Below are positions 42,689 through 52,487 of a DNA stretch of 64,000 nucleotides, piece by piece (the first letter of the stretch is position 1; each line of letters opens with the position of its first letter). The position numbers and the translations under genes were made by a program. The notes under the pieces were generated by a model. The model searched no databases. It worked only from the letters and a program-made list of their open reading frames with translations, and was not told the DNA's origin. The DNA comes from CAJXVA01 sp963761755 (GTDB lineage: Bacteria; Myxococcota_A; Polyangia; Nannocystales; Nannocystaceae), in assembly GCA_963761755.1 (NCBI GenBank), contig CAVXIC010000040.1, forward strand, positions 1-64,000, written 5' to 3'.

Positions 42689-45583
42689 GTGGCGAGCGAC
42701 GAGCATCCGGGGGACGCCTCCGAGGGGGAGCAGGAGTCCCTCACGCCGCAGACGGGATCGGGTGCGGATTGGGCGGGGGTGACGGGCGACCTGCCGGACG
42801 TGCTTCGCGAGCCCGGTAGTCGCGTCGGTCCCTACATCATCCTCGAGCAGCTCGGGCTGGGGGGCATGGGCGTCGTCTATGCCGCCTACGATCCCAAGCT
42901 CGACCGCAAGGTTGCCCTGAAGGTCTTGCGCTCCGCAGGACATGACGAGTCCGCCGCCGTCGGCCGCGTGCGGCTGGCCTCCGAGGGTCGCGCGCTCGCG
43001 AAGGTCTCCCATCCCAACGTCGTCGCCGTCTTCGATGTCGGCACCATCGACGCCGAGGTGTACGTCGCCATGGAGCTGGTCGAGGGGCAGACCTTGTCGC
43101 AGTGGCGCAAGGCATCCGCCCGCCCCTGGCCCGAGGTCGTCTCGATGTTCGTCGACATCGCCGCCGGCGTGGCCGCGGTGCACGAGGCGGCGCTCGTGCA
43201 CCGCGACGTCAAGCCCGACAACATCCTCGTGGACGCGCAAGGCCGACCGCGCGTCACGGACTTCGGCCTCGCGCGGCCCGACGGGGACGCGCCGGCCTCC
43301 CTTCGTCGCCGCGAGCAGGCGCTGCTCGATGCCAACGTGCCGGCGGCGCGGATTCAGCTGACGCAGACCGGTGCGCGCCTGGGAACGCCGGCGTACATGG
43401 CCAGCGAGCAGCTCAAGGGAGAGCCGGCGAGCCCGAAGAGCGACCAGTTCGCGCTGTGCGTCACGCTCTGGGAGACGCTGTATGGCGAGCGTCCCTTCGG
43501 GGGCGGGAGCTGGGTCTCGCTGGTCTTGGAGGTCAGCGAAGGCCGAATCCGGGAGCCTCCGGCCCCCCCCTCGGGGCGGGCCGTCCCCAGCTGGCTTCGG
43601 CGGGTCCTCGAGCGAGGTCTCGATCCCGACCCATCGGCACGGTGGCCAGACATGCATGCGCTGGCTGCAGCGCTGCGCGCCGGCGATCCCCATCGCGCGC
43701 GTCGCCGCTGGTGGATCGGCCTGGGGGCGCTCGCTGCGATCGGATCGGTGACCGCCGGCCTCGCGTGGAGGCGCGACCAACTGCGGACGCGGGCCGAAGC
43801 GGGATGCGCAGCCGATGCGCAGGCCGTCCACACGACCTGGTCGAGCCAGGCCCGGGCGCGACTGCGCGGCGCCTTCGCCAGCAGCGCGATCGACGAGGCC
43901 GCGAAGATCGGGAGCAGCGTCGAGTCGGTGTTCGACACCTTCGCGCAAGCGTGGGCGCAGGAGCGAGCCGACGTCTGTCTCGCCGCACTCGATGAACCCT
44001 CCGCGCTCCTGACCCGCCGCGCCGAGTGCCTCGACGATCGACTGGAGACGCTCGAGGGCTTCCTCGACTGGCTCGAGCGCGGCGACGACATCCTCGTCAG
44101 CCGAGCGCGGCGGAGCGTCGAGGGGCTGACCGATCTCGACCAATGCAGCGACATCCAGCGGCTGGAGCGTCTCCCGCCGCCGCCCAGTGATCCCGCGGTC
44201 CGCGAGCGCGTTCGCATCCTCGAGGGGCAGCTGGCCCAGACGCTCGTGCACGAGCACATGGGGCACTATGACGAGGGCCTGGGGCTCACGCGAGCCGCCC
44301 TCGCGAGTGCCCGCGAGACCGAACACGGGCCACTGATCGCCACCGCCCTGTATCGCGTCGCGGTCTTCCACGAGAAGCTCGGCCACTACGACGACGCGGT
44401 CGAGCACTGGGTGAACGCGTTTCGGGAAGCGTCGCTGCACGGTCACGACGACCTCGCGGCTCAAGCCGCGGGCGCCTTGGCCTTCGTGGAGGGCTATCAG
44501 CTGGCGCGCTATCAGACCGGCGTCCGATGGTCGCAACTCGCAGGTCTCCTGCTCGAGCGTTTGGGCAAGACCCACACCCTCGACGAGGCGCGGCGGCTCG
44601 ACACGCTGGCGGTCCTCACCGAGATGCAGGGGGAGCTCGAGGAAGCGGTCGCGCTGCATGAACGCTCGCTCGCCTTGCGCGAGTCGATCGTGCCCTCGAG
44701 CCACCAGAGCATCGGCTACGGCCTGGCCAACCTCGCCGGTGTCCTTCAGAAGCAGGGGAAGTCCGCCGACGCCGAGACCGCGCTGCTGCGCGCGCTCCAG
44801 ATCTTCGAGAATGCGTTCGGGAAGGACAACCCCACGACGATGCACGTCGTGAACAACCTTGCGAACCTGTACCGAGATCAGGACCGACATCCGGAGGCCA
44901 AGGTCCTCCTGCAGCGCGTCCTGGACAGCTGGCTCTCGCAGCTGGGCCCGCATCACCCCGACGTCGGCGACGTCTACGACTCCATGGGTGACATCGCCCT
45001 CGCACAGGGCGATCTCGACGAGGCCCAGGCGATGTACGCCACGGTGCTCGACATCCGCCAGCACAACCATTCCGAGGGCACCAGCGACGCCGTCGCGGCA
45101 GCCGCACTCGCGCTCGGCGAACTCGCTGCGCTTCGGGGCGACTGGGAGGCCGCGCGCTCCAGGCTCGTGCAGGCGCTGCGCACCTCGAGCGGTGACGATG
45201 AGTCCAATGGGCACCTGCGGGGCCGCGCCCATCTAGCCCTGGCCGAGGTGGACCGATCGGAGGGCGCGCTGCAGACGGCGCGGCTTCACGACGAGAAAGC
45301 GCAGGGGCTCTTCGCTGCCGCCACGCCCGTCCCCGACGGACTCGTGACGCGCGCGCGCATCGGCCTGGCCGCGAGCGACGACGATGTGGCCGGTGCCGTG
45401 GCCGTGTGGAGGGCGCTGGTCGACGACCCCTCGCAGCCCGACGCCGTCCGCGCCGAAGCACTCGCGAGGATCGTGCGCAGCGGGCCCTCGGCGACGTCGG
45501 CCGACCGCGATGCGCTCGAGTCGCTGTTGAAGGCCTGTCCCAAGGACGCCGCGCTGCGAATCCGGCGGCTGCTCACGACCTGA
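42689..45583 (+). CDS. transmembrane Ser/Thr protein kinase with TPR sensor domain
   Basis: A 964-residue protein, GTG 42689. The kinase domain (about 48-320) has glycine loop GLGGMGVVY, VALKVL lysine, HRDVKPDN (D173), DFGLARPDG and an APE-like MASEQ. An insertion RRREQALLDANVPAARIQL lies in the activation segment. A single membrane helix (WWIGLGALAAIGSVTAGLAW, about 342-362) separates it from a long extracytoplasmic alpha-solenoid of TPR units (about 490-870, e.g. AETALLRALQIFENAFG, LDEAQAMYATVLDIR). Typical of myxobacterial PknB-like kinases. Single gene, no phosphatase partner nearby. Confidence 0.93.
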   Translation: MASDEHPGDASEGEQESLTPQTGSGADWAGVTGDLPDVLREPGSRVGPYIILEQLGLGGMGVVYAAYDPKLDRKVALKVLRSAGHDESAAVGRVRLASEGRALAKVSHPNVVAVFDVGTIDAEVYVAMELVEGQTLSQWRKASARPWPEVVSMFVDIAAGVAAVHEAALVHRDVKPDNILVDAQGRPRVTDFGLARPDGDAPASLRRREQALLDANVPAARIQLTQTGARLGTPAYMASEQLKGEPASPKSDQFALCVTLWETLYGERPFGGGSWVSLVLEVSEGRIREPPAPPSGRAVPSWLRRVLERGLDPDPSARWPDMHALAAALRAGDPHRARRRWWIGLGALAAIGSVTAGLAWRRDQLRTRAEAGCAADAQAVHTTWSSQARARLRGAFASSAIDEAAKIGSSVESVFDTFAQAWAQERADVCLAALDEPSALLTRRAECLDDRLETLEGFLDWLERGDDILVSRARRSVEGLTDLDQCSDIQRLERLPPPPSDPAVRERVRILEGQLAQTLVHEHMGHYDEGLGLTRAALASARETEHGPLIATALYRVAVFHEKLGHYDDAVEHWVNAFREASLHGHDDLAAQAAGALAFVEGYQLARYQTGVRWSQLAGLLLERLGKTHTLDEARRLDTLAVLTEMQGELEEAVALHERSLALRESIVPSSHQSIGYGLANLAGVLQKQGKSADAETALLRALQIFENAFGKDNPTTMHVVNNLANLYRDQDRHPEAKVLLQRVLDSWLSQLGPHHPDVGDVYDSMGDIALAQGDLDEAQAMYATVLDIRQHNHSEGTSDAVAAAALALGELAALRGDWEAARSRLVQALRTSSGDDESNGHLRGRAHLALAEVDRSEGALQTARLHDEKAQGLFAAATPVPDGLVTRARIGLAASDDDVAGAVAVWRALVDDPSQPDAVRAEALARIVRSGPSATSADRDALESLLKACPKDAALRIRRLLTT

Positions 45584-45593
45584 AGCGAGGACC

Positions 45594-48341
45594 TCAGTCC
45601 TCGATCGACATCGTCGCTTCATCGATCGCCAGCGGCGCGGGACCGTCCGCCAGCCACAGCCCGACCGGAAGGCGGCCCAGCGCCGACAAGATCGTCCCCG
45701 ACAGGCCCAGGCCACCGCCGCGCGCCATCTCGGCGAACGCCGAGCCTCCCGAGCGCCCGATCGGCAGGTCGAACGCGAAGACGCGCAGCAGGTTCTCCAC
45801 CCCCGAAGGTTGCTTGGGATAGAACTCGACCTGCACCGAGTCCCTCCGCAGCGAGGTGATCGCCAGCGCCCGCTCGACGGCGTCGGTGAGGCCACCGTAG
45901 CGATCGACCAGCCCGACCTGCTCGGCGCGCACGCCCGACCAGACCCGCCCTCGGGCGACGTCGTTCACCTGCGCCAGCGACATCTGCCGCGCCTCCCCCA
46001 CCCGCTCGGTGAACAGGGTGTAGCTGTCCTGCAGCGACTGCAGCACCGCTCCGCGCTCCTCCTCCGAGTAGGGCTTGAGCCACGAGCGCATCGCCGCGTG
46101 GCGTCCGTAGGTGATCTGATCGACCTCGATGCCGAGCTTGTCCAACGTCCCGGAGATGTCGATCTTCGGATAGAAGATGCCGATGCTGCCCGTGGCCGTC
46201 GTCGCGTCGGCGAAGATGAAGCGACCCCCGGTCGCGACGTAGTACCCACCGCTGGCGCACCGATCACTCATCGAGATGATGACCGGCTTGACCGCGTCGG
46301 TCAGATCGAGCTCGCGGGCGATGTCGTCGGCCGCTTTGACCGAGCCGCCCGGCGTGTTGCAGCGAACGATGATCGCCTTGACGTCGTCGTCTTCGCGAAG
46401 TCGCTCGATCTCCTTGGTGAGGGTGACTGCGCCGGCGACCTTGCGCCCGATGATCGGCACCTCGAAGCTCTTGGAGTCCGACAGGTCGCCCTCGATGACC
46501 AAGACCGCCACCTGCGAGCGGGGTCCGAAGTCATGCTCGTGTTCATCCTGCTCGGGCGGCGCTTCGAGTCGCACCTTGCGGCCCAAGAGCGTCTCGAGGG
46601 TCGCGTCGAGCTCGTCCGGATACGCCAGGCGATCGACCACCCCGTCCCGCTCCGCGCGAGAGGGCAGCAGCGGTGCTGCGTCGATCCAGCGTTTCACCGA
46701 ACCGGGGTCCTGGCCGCGATCGCGCGCGACCACGCGGATGACGTGGTTCCAGACGTCGGTATGCAGCAGGCGTCGCTGACGGTCGGCGGGCGCGGTCGGG
46801 CCCATTCTCTCGTAGGACTCGGGCACCGACTTGTACTCCGCAATCCGAACGAACTCGGCCTTGGCACCCAGCTTTGCCAAGAGGTCGGCGAAGAAGAAGG
46901 TCTCGACCCGCATCCCCACGATGGCGAGACCGGTGTTGGGATGGGCGATGATGGTCTCGGAGGCCGAGGCGACGAAGTAGTCGCGCAGCCCGCCGCCCTC
47001 CATGTACGCCATCACTCGAGCGCCCCGGAGTCGGGCGCGACGCATCGCTTGGCGGAGTTCCTCGGCCTGGGCCCAGCCCAGCCCCGAACCGCGGGTCTCG
47101 ATCAGCACCATGCCCCCTTGCTCACCCGCCCGGTCGAGTTCGTCGACGAGCGCCCACAGGCCCCGCTCACCGCGAAAGCGACTCAGCTGAAGACGGGTCA
47201 CGCGGCGGGGTGCGGACTCGAGTCCGTCGTACCGCTCGGCCGAGAATCGCAGGCGCGCGGTGCCCCCGTCGACCGAGAAGGACCGCCTGCCGGACGCCGA
47301 AGACAGCAGGCCCGCCGCGACGCCGAAGTTGCTGTCGATGAACTCGATCCCGGCGGTGATCCGCGCGCCGGTCCGCGCGTCGAGACCATCCTCCGAGGCC
47401 AGGGGCAGGAAGCGCATCACGTCCGCCTGCGCGAAGATCTTGGTGGGCCCGATCTGAACCGCGGCCCGCAGCCTCGGCTCGGCCCGCAGGGTCTGCAGGC
47501 GCGCCGGGCCATCCTCGGGCAGCGCGGGCGCCCAGCGAACGCCCACCGCGAACTCGACCTGGGGTGTCCCCAGGGGTCGGACCGCCACCTCGGGCTCGAG
47601 CACGAAGGGTTGCGCGTAGCGGTTTGCCGCCTGGGACACCGTCGGATCCGTCGACGGATCATCCGGATCCTCGATCGTCACCTCTACGGTGTCCTCGGGC
47701 CCGGTGCGCGGCACGTTGATGGTGTGCGCGACCAGTCCAAACGCCAGGTAGCGGACCGGGTGGTAGCCGAGCCCGACGTCGAGCAGGTTCGCGTTGGCGT
47801 GGAAGTTGCCCACCGACACCAGGCGCGAGTAGCCCAAGCCCAAGGAGAGGCCAGGCGCCCACCGCATCATCGGAATGGCCAGGGACGCGGTGATCTTGCT
47901 GTAGGGGCTGTCGACTTGGCTGGGCGAGTCAGGCTCGCTGACCGCCGTGCCCGGCTGCAGCGGAGACAGGTACTGATATCCCAGACCGAAGCTCGCCAAC
48001 GGCCCACCGAGTCCGAGCCGGCGCGCGCGTCGTGCCGCCGGGATGGGCACGCCGATGAACCCTCCCACTCCGCTGCCGCGTCGTCGGGCCGACCGCGCGG
48101 TCCAACCGAAGTCCAGCACGGCGTTGAACGCGTTGAGGTAGCCCAGGTTCGCAGGGTTGACGACGGTGGCGGCCCCGTCGCCTTCTCCGGCCACCGCCGT
48201 ATAGGGTCGATCGGCGTCCCGGGTGATCGCCCTCGTCGCGCCCTCGTTGGGGTTGGCGAGCGCGGCGGGGGACAGCAACCCGGCCGTGCAGGTCGCCAGG
48301 ACCGCCGCCACTGTCCGGGAAACGCTCACGGATGGATCCAT
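45594..48341 (-). CDS. second SppA (S49) fused to predicted outer membrane beta-barrel
   Basis: A 915-residue protein with signal peptide (CTAGLLSPAALANP). The first about 400 residues are barrel-like (NPANLGYLNAFNAVLDFGW, ASFGLGYQYLSP, SLGLGYSRLVSVGNFHANANLLDVGLGYHP). The S49 part follows at about 405-860: base K504 in AEYKSVPESY, nucleophile S697 in DRCASGGYYVA. The layout matches the protein at 36,636. Its start overlaps the mutS2 end by 16 bp. It may cleave signal peptides or outer membrane peptides; the barrel is inference. Confidence 0.85.
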   Translation of the reverse strand: MDPSVSVSRTVAAVLATCTAGLLSPAALANPNEGATRAITRDADRPYTAVAGEGDGAATVVNPANLGYLNAFNAVLDFGWTARSARRRGSGVGGFIGVPIPAARRARRLGLGGPLASFGLGYQYLSPLQPGTAVSEPDSPSQVDSPYSKITASLAIPMMRWAPGLSLGLGYSRLVSVGNFHANANLLDVGLGYHPVRYLAFGLVAHTINVPRTGPEDTVEVTIEDPDDPSTDPTVSQAANRYAQPFVLEPEVAVRPLGTPQVEFAVGVRWAPALPEDGPARLQTLRAEPRLRAAVQIGPTKIFAQADVMRFLPLASEDGLDARTGARITAGIEFIDSNFGVAAGLLSSASGRRSFSVDGGTARLRFSAERYDGLESAPRRVTRLQLSRFRGERGLWALVDELDRAGEQGGMVLIETRGSGLGWAQAEELRQAMRRARLRGARVMAYMEGGGLRDYFVASASETIIAHPNTGLAIVGMRVETFFFADLLAKLGAKAEFVRIAEYKSVPESYERMGPTAPADRQRRLLHTDVWNHVIRVVARDRGQDPGSVKRWIDAAPLLPSRAERDGVVDRLAYPDELDATLETLLGRKVRLEAPPEQDEHEHDFGPRSQVAVLVIEGDLSDSKSFEVPIIGRKVAGAVTLTKEIERLREDDDVKAIIVRCNTPGGSVKAADDIARELDLTDAVKPVIISMSDRCASGGYYVATGGRFIFADATTATGSIGIFYPKIDISGTLDKLGIEVDQITYGRHAAMRSWLKPYSEEERGAVLQSLQDSYTLFTERVGEARQMSLAQVNDVARGRVWSGVRAEQVGLVDRYGGLTDAVERALAITSLRRDSVQVEFYPKQPSGVENLLRVFAFDLPIGRSGGSAFAEMARGGGLGLSGTILSALGRLPVGLWLADGPAPLAIDEATMSIED

Positions 48342-50894
48342 ACCACGGTGACGCCATCTCCCCCCTCGGCGGTCAGGCCCCCGCGCTGCTGCTTGATGTG
48401 CGCGAGGTGAACCAGATGCTCGCGCACGACCTTGCGCAAGGCTCCGCTGCCGTGGCCGTGCCGGATGATCACGACCTCGACGTCCTCGGCGATCGCTCGG
48501 TCGCAGAACACTTCGACCATCGTCAGCGCTTCATCGGCCCGGCACCCCCGCACGTCGATGACGTTGTCGTGCTGGGCCCGGACCCCGACGGCTTCGGCCC
48601 CAAAGTGCTTGGCGGCGCCGCTCTTCTCTGGCAGCGAGACCTTCGCGAGGGCGCGAGCCTTGCTCTTCGGGCGCGCCGCAGGGCGGCCGAGTTCGTCGCG
48701 CCGCACGGTGATCTTGGCCAGCGGCAGCTGAACGCGAACCCGATCGCCCTTGACGTCGAGGACCTCACCATCGAGGCCCAGACGCGCCACGTGCACGCGG
48801 TCGCCGACCACGAGCGAGGGGATGGTCTCCGTCGTCGGCTGCGCCTGCGGCACCCGTCCCTGGCGCACCGCGTCCTTGGCTTCCCGCGCGAAGGTCCGGA
48901 CCTCACCGTCGCTGACACCATCCTTGTCGCGCGAGGTCTCCGACTTTCGCAGCGCCTTCCTGCGGCGCTTGATCTCCGCCTCCAGCCCGCGCAGCTCCTC
49001 CGTCGCGGCGGCATGCGCCTTGGCCCGGCGCGTCGCCGCCGACTCTTCTTCTCGCCTCTCCCGCAGCTCCAAGGCCTCGCGCAGCGTCGTGACGACCCGC
49101 TGCTCGCGCGCCACCTCGGCCCGCTCGGCCGCCAGCCGCTCGCGATGCGCCTCGACGTCTCGAAGCAGGGCGTCGACCTGAAGTCGGCTGTCGTCGAGCA
49201 TGGCGGCAGCCCGCTCCAGCACCACATCGGGCAGCCCGAGCCGCCGCGCGACCGTCAGCGCCGAGCTGGCCCCCGGCGCGCCCATGCTGACGGTGAACGT
49301 GGGCTTCATCGCGTCGAAGTCGAAGCCGACCGCCGCGTTGGCGAAGCGCTGGGGGTCCTCGGAGGCGAGCAGCTTGAGTCGCTCGTAGTGGGTGGTGATC
49401 ACCAGTGTCGCGCCGCGCTCGACCAGCTCCCGCAGCAGCGCCTCGGCCAGCGCCGCCCCCTGCTCGGGGTCGGTCCCGACGGCGACCTCATCGAGCAGGA
49501 CCAGCGTGCCGGCGCCATCTTCCTGCGCCCGCTCGAGCGCGTCTCGAACATGACCCATGTGGGCCGAGAACGTGGACAGTCCGCCCACGATGGACTGGTC
49601 GTCCCCCACGTCGGTGACGACCGCCCGATACAGGGGTACGGCGGCCGGGGAGGACGTCGGCAGGCGCAGGCCGGCCTGCGTCATCAGCACGCACAGACCC
49701 AGAGTCTTGAGGGCGACCGTCTTTCCCCCCGCGTTGGGCCCCGAGATGATCAGCGCGCCGCCGTGGTCGACGTGAAGATCGTTGGGCACGACGTCGATGC
49801 CCGCCAGCGCCATCACCGGGTGCCGCGCGGCCTCGACGTCGAGCCGGCGTCCCGCCTGGGGTGCGAAGACGTCGGGCTCCAGACCGCCCAGCGCAGCGGA
49901 GACCTTCAGCTTCGCGTGCAGCTGGTCCAGCCAGACCAGGGCCGTGAGCGAGGCGGCGAGGGACTCGGACGCCCGACCTACGGCGGCCGAGAGCTCCACC
50001 AGGATGCGTCGCTCCTCGGCCCGCACCGCCATCGTCGCCTGGCGCCACGCGTTGCCGGCTTCCACGAGCGCCTGAGGCTCCACGAAGAGCGTCGCGCCGG
50101 TCTTGGACGAGCCATGGATGATGCCCGAGACGGTGCCTTGACTGCCGGCTCGGGAGAACGCGTCCGAGCGCACGGGGAGCACCACGCGGCCCTGACGATC
50201 GGTCCAGTAGTCGTCCGCGAGGGCCCGAGCGATCTCCGGCTTGCGCACCAGACGGTCCGCGGCGGTGGTCAACCCCTTGCGGGCTCCGACCACCCGTCGC
50301 CGCAGCTCGCCGAGCTCGTCGCTCGCGGTGTCTGCGAGCCGAGCCTCACCTCGGCCTCGCTCGAGCGCCCGCTCGAAGCGCCCCACGCAGCGACGACTCC
50401 GATGCCAGCGGCCCAAGATCACGCTGCAGCGCGCACACCCGGTCCCGATCGCCCTCCTGAGGCTCGACGCTCTCCTCCAAACGGGCCGCCGCAGCTCGAA
50501 AGAGCGACCCGACCTCATCGGCCGCAACGACCAGATCCTGCACTGCGCACAGCTCCTCCACATCGAGCGTCGAAGACCGTGCAGCCCGCTCGAGCAGCGG
50601 TACGACGTCCAGCACCGGAGCAAGCAGCGGACCCAACGCGTGCGGCACATCCTCGCACTCGATCGCGACCTGCAGGGCCACTTCGAGTCCCCGCAAGTCA
50701 TCGAAGGCCCGGCGGACGCGGTCGAGATCATGACTCCGCGGAAGAATTGCGTCCTCTTGTGGCGACGAGGCCTCCTCATCCCCGGCCAGGCGATGGCTCG
50801 CGGCCACCGACGAGAGCGCTGCAAAGACACGCTCTGCGACCCGATTCCACTCGAGGTGCTCGAGCGCCGAGGCTTCGGTCGACGATGCGGACAC
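48326..50894 (-). pseudogene. mutS2: mutS2 with an apparent 1-bp frameshift near the 5' end
   Basis: The N-terminal frame (GTG 50894, SALEHLEWNRVAERVFAAL...) ends at ESSLRG in one frame. It continues as RFERALERGRGEARLADTAS in another if one G is removed from the GGGG run at 50381-50384. Joined, it is a MutS2 of about 855 residues. It has a clamp/lever region, ATPase with Walker A GPNAGGKT and Walker B LVLLDEVAVGTDP, a coiled coil (REEESAATRRAKAHAAA), and a C-terminal Smr domain (DVRGCRADEALTMVEVF, IIRHGHGSGALRKVV). It acts in recombination control or ribosome rescue. Sequencing error is possible; otherwise the gene is broken. Confidence 0.85.
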
Positions 50895-51008
50895 GCGGCA
50901 GTATGCACCAAAAAAGCCCGGCTCCACGGGTGGCGGGCGCACTGCACCAAGGTCTAAGATTGTCGAGCCCCGCTGATGCGCAGGCACCGGACGGATTCGG
51001 AGATTCTC

Positions 51009-52454
51009 ATGCCCGCACGCTCCCCGCTCGCACATCGTCCGCCCCGCCGTCTCCCCGCACCAACCTCGGCCCGCGCGCGACGGACCCCGTCGCCTTGGCT
51101 GCTACCGATGCTCGCCGGAGGCCTCGCGCTGGCACCGGCCGATGCGCTGGCCTCCGGTGGCGGGGGCGGCGAACTCCCCCCGCTGTGGATGCTGACCTTC
51201 TTCGTCATCATGCTGCTGTCGATCGCGGTGCTGCCGCTGACCAAGCTCGAGCACTGGTGGCACAAGAACGAGAACAAGCTCAAGCTCGGGCTCGGCTTGG
51301 CCGCCTACCCGCTGATCTGGGTGACGGTCCTCAGCGACAACTACAGCGCGCTGTGGCACGTGCTGGAGGAGTACATCAGCTTCATCGTCCTGCTAGGCAC
51401 GCTGTTCTACGTCTCGGGCGGAATCCTGCTCAAGGGAGACCTGCGCGCGACGCCCGAGACGAACCTCAAGTTTCTCCTGTTCGGCACGGCGATCGCATCG
51501 ATCATCGGGACGACCGGCGCCTCGATGCTCCTGATCCGACCGCTGCTGCGCACCAACCACGAGCGCCGCTTCAAGGTGCACATCGTCGTCTTCTTCATCT
51601 TCCTGGTCTCCAACATCGGCGGCTCGCTGCTGCCCATCGGCGATCCTCCGCTGTTCCTGGGATACCTGCGCGGCGTGCCCTTCCTGTGGACGCTCAGCCT
51701 GTGGCCCCACATGCTGCTCGTCTCGGTCCTGCTGCTCACCGGGTTCTACCTGCTCGACCGACACTTCTGGCGGCGGGAAACCGACGCGGTCAAGGCATTC
51801 GACGCCAACACGGTCGAGCCGCTGTCCGTGGAAGGCAAGTCGAACGCCATCTGGCTCCTGGGAATCGTCCTGTGCGTCGCGCTGATCAAGCCCGAGTACG
51901 GCCTCTTCCTGCGCGAGGCCGCGATGATCGGCTGCGCAGTTGCCTCGAAGTTCATGACCCAAGGGGACATTCGAGAGAGGAATCGCTTCTCGTGGTTCCC
52001 CATTCTCGAGGTCGCGGCGCTGTTCATCGGCATCTTCTTGACGATGATCCCCGCGCAGATGCTGCTCTCGGCGCGCGGCGGCGAGCTTGGCGTCGACACC
52101 CCCGCCAAGTTCTTCTGGATCACGGGGCTGCTGTCGAGCTTCCTCGACAACGCGCCGACCTACGTCGTGTTCTTCGAGACCGCCAAGGGCATGGTCGAGC
52201 ACGGTCAGCTCAGCGGAACGCTGGTCAGCGACGTGATCACCGTGCCCGTGGTGGTCCTGCAGGCCATCTCCGTCGGTGCCGTGTTCATGGGCGCCAACAC
52301 GTACATCGGCAACGGACCCAACTTCATGGTCAAGGCGATCGCCGAGGAGCAGAAGATCGAGATGCCCAGCTTCTTCGGTTACATGAAGTGGTCTGGACTC
52401 GTGCTCATCCCCTGCTTCGTGCTGGTGAGCCTCATCTTCTTTGCCGGCGGATAG
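51009..52454 (+). CDS. NhaD-type Na+/H+ antiporter (CitMHS/ion transporter superfamily)
   Basis: A 481-residue membrane protein from ATG 51009. About 12 helices are visible, for example LWMLTFFVIMLLSIAVLPL, FLLFGTAIASIIGTTGASMLLI, VVFFIFLVSNIGGSLLPIGDP, WLLGIVLCVALI and VLQAISVGAVFMGANTYI. The conserved loops SNIGGSLLPIGDPPLF and YIGNGPNFMVKAIAEE are the paired hairpin-type motifs of the family. Expected role: sodium or proton exchange in the inner membrane. The N-terminal 50 residues carry a basic segment and a possible signal anchor. Confidence 0.88.
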   Translation: MPARSPLAHRPPRRLPAPTSARARRTPSPWLLPMLAGGLALAPADALASGGGGGELPPLWMLTFFVIMLLSIAVLPLTKLEHWWHKNENKLKLGLGLAAYPLIWVTVLSDNYSALWHVLEEYISFIVLLGTLFYVSGGILLKGDLRATPETNLKFLLFGTAIASIIGTTGASMLLIRPLLRTNHERRFKVHIVVFFIFLVSNIGGSLLPIGDPPLFLGYLRGVPFLWTLSLWPHMLLVSVLLLTGFYLLDRHFWRRETDAVKAFDANTVEPLSVEGKSNAIWLLGIVLCVALIKPEYGLFLREAAMIGCAVASKFMTQGDIRERNRFSWFPILEVAALFIGIFLTMIPAQMLLSARGGELGVDTPAKFFWITGLLSSFLDNAPTYVVFFETAKGMVEHGQLSGTLVSDVITVPVVVLQAISVGAVFMGANTYIGNGPNFMVKAIAEEQKIEMPSFFGYMKWSGLVLIPCFVLVSLIFFAGG

Positions 52455-52487
52455 CCCACCGGTCCAGCGCGCGCCCGGACGGGACCG

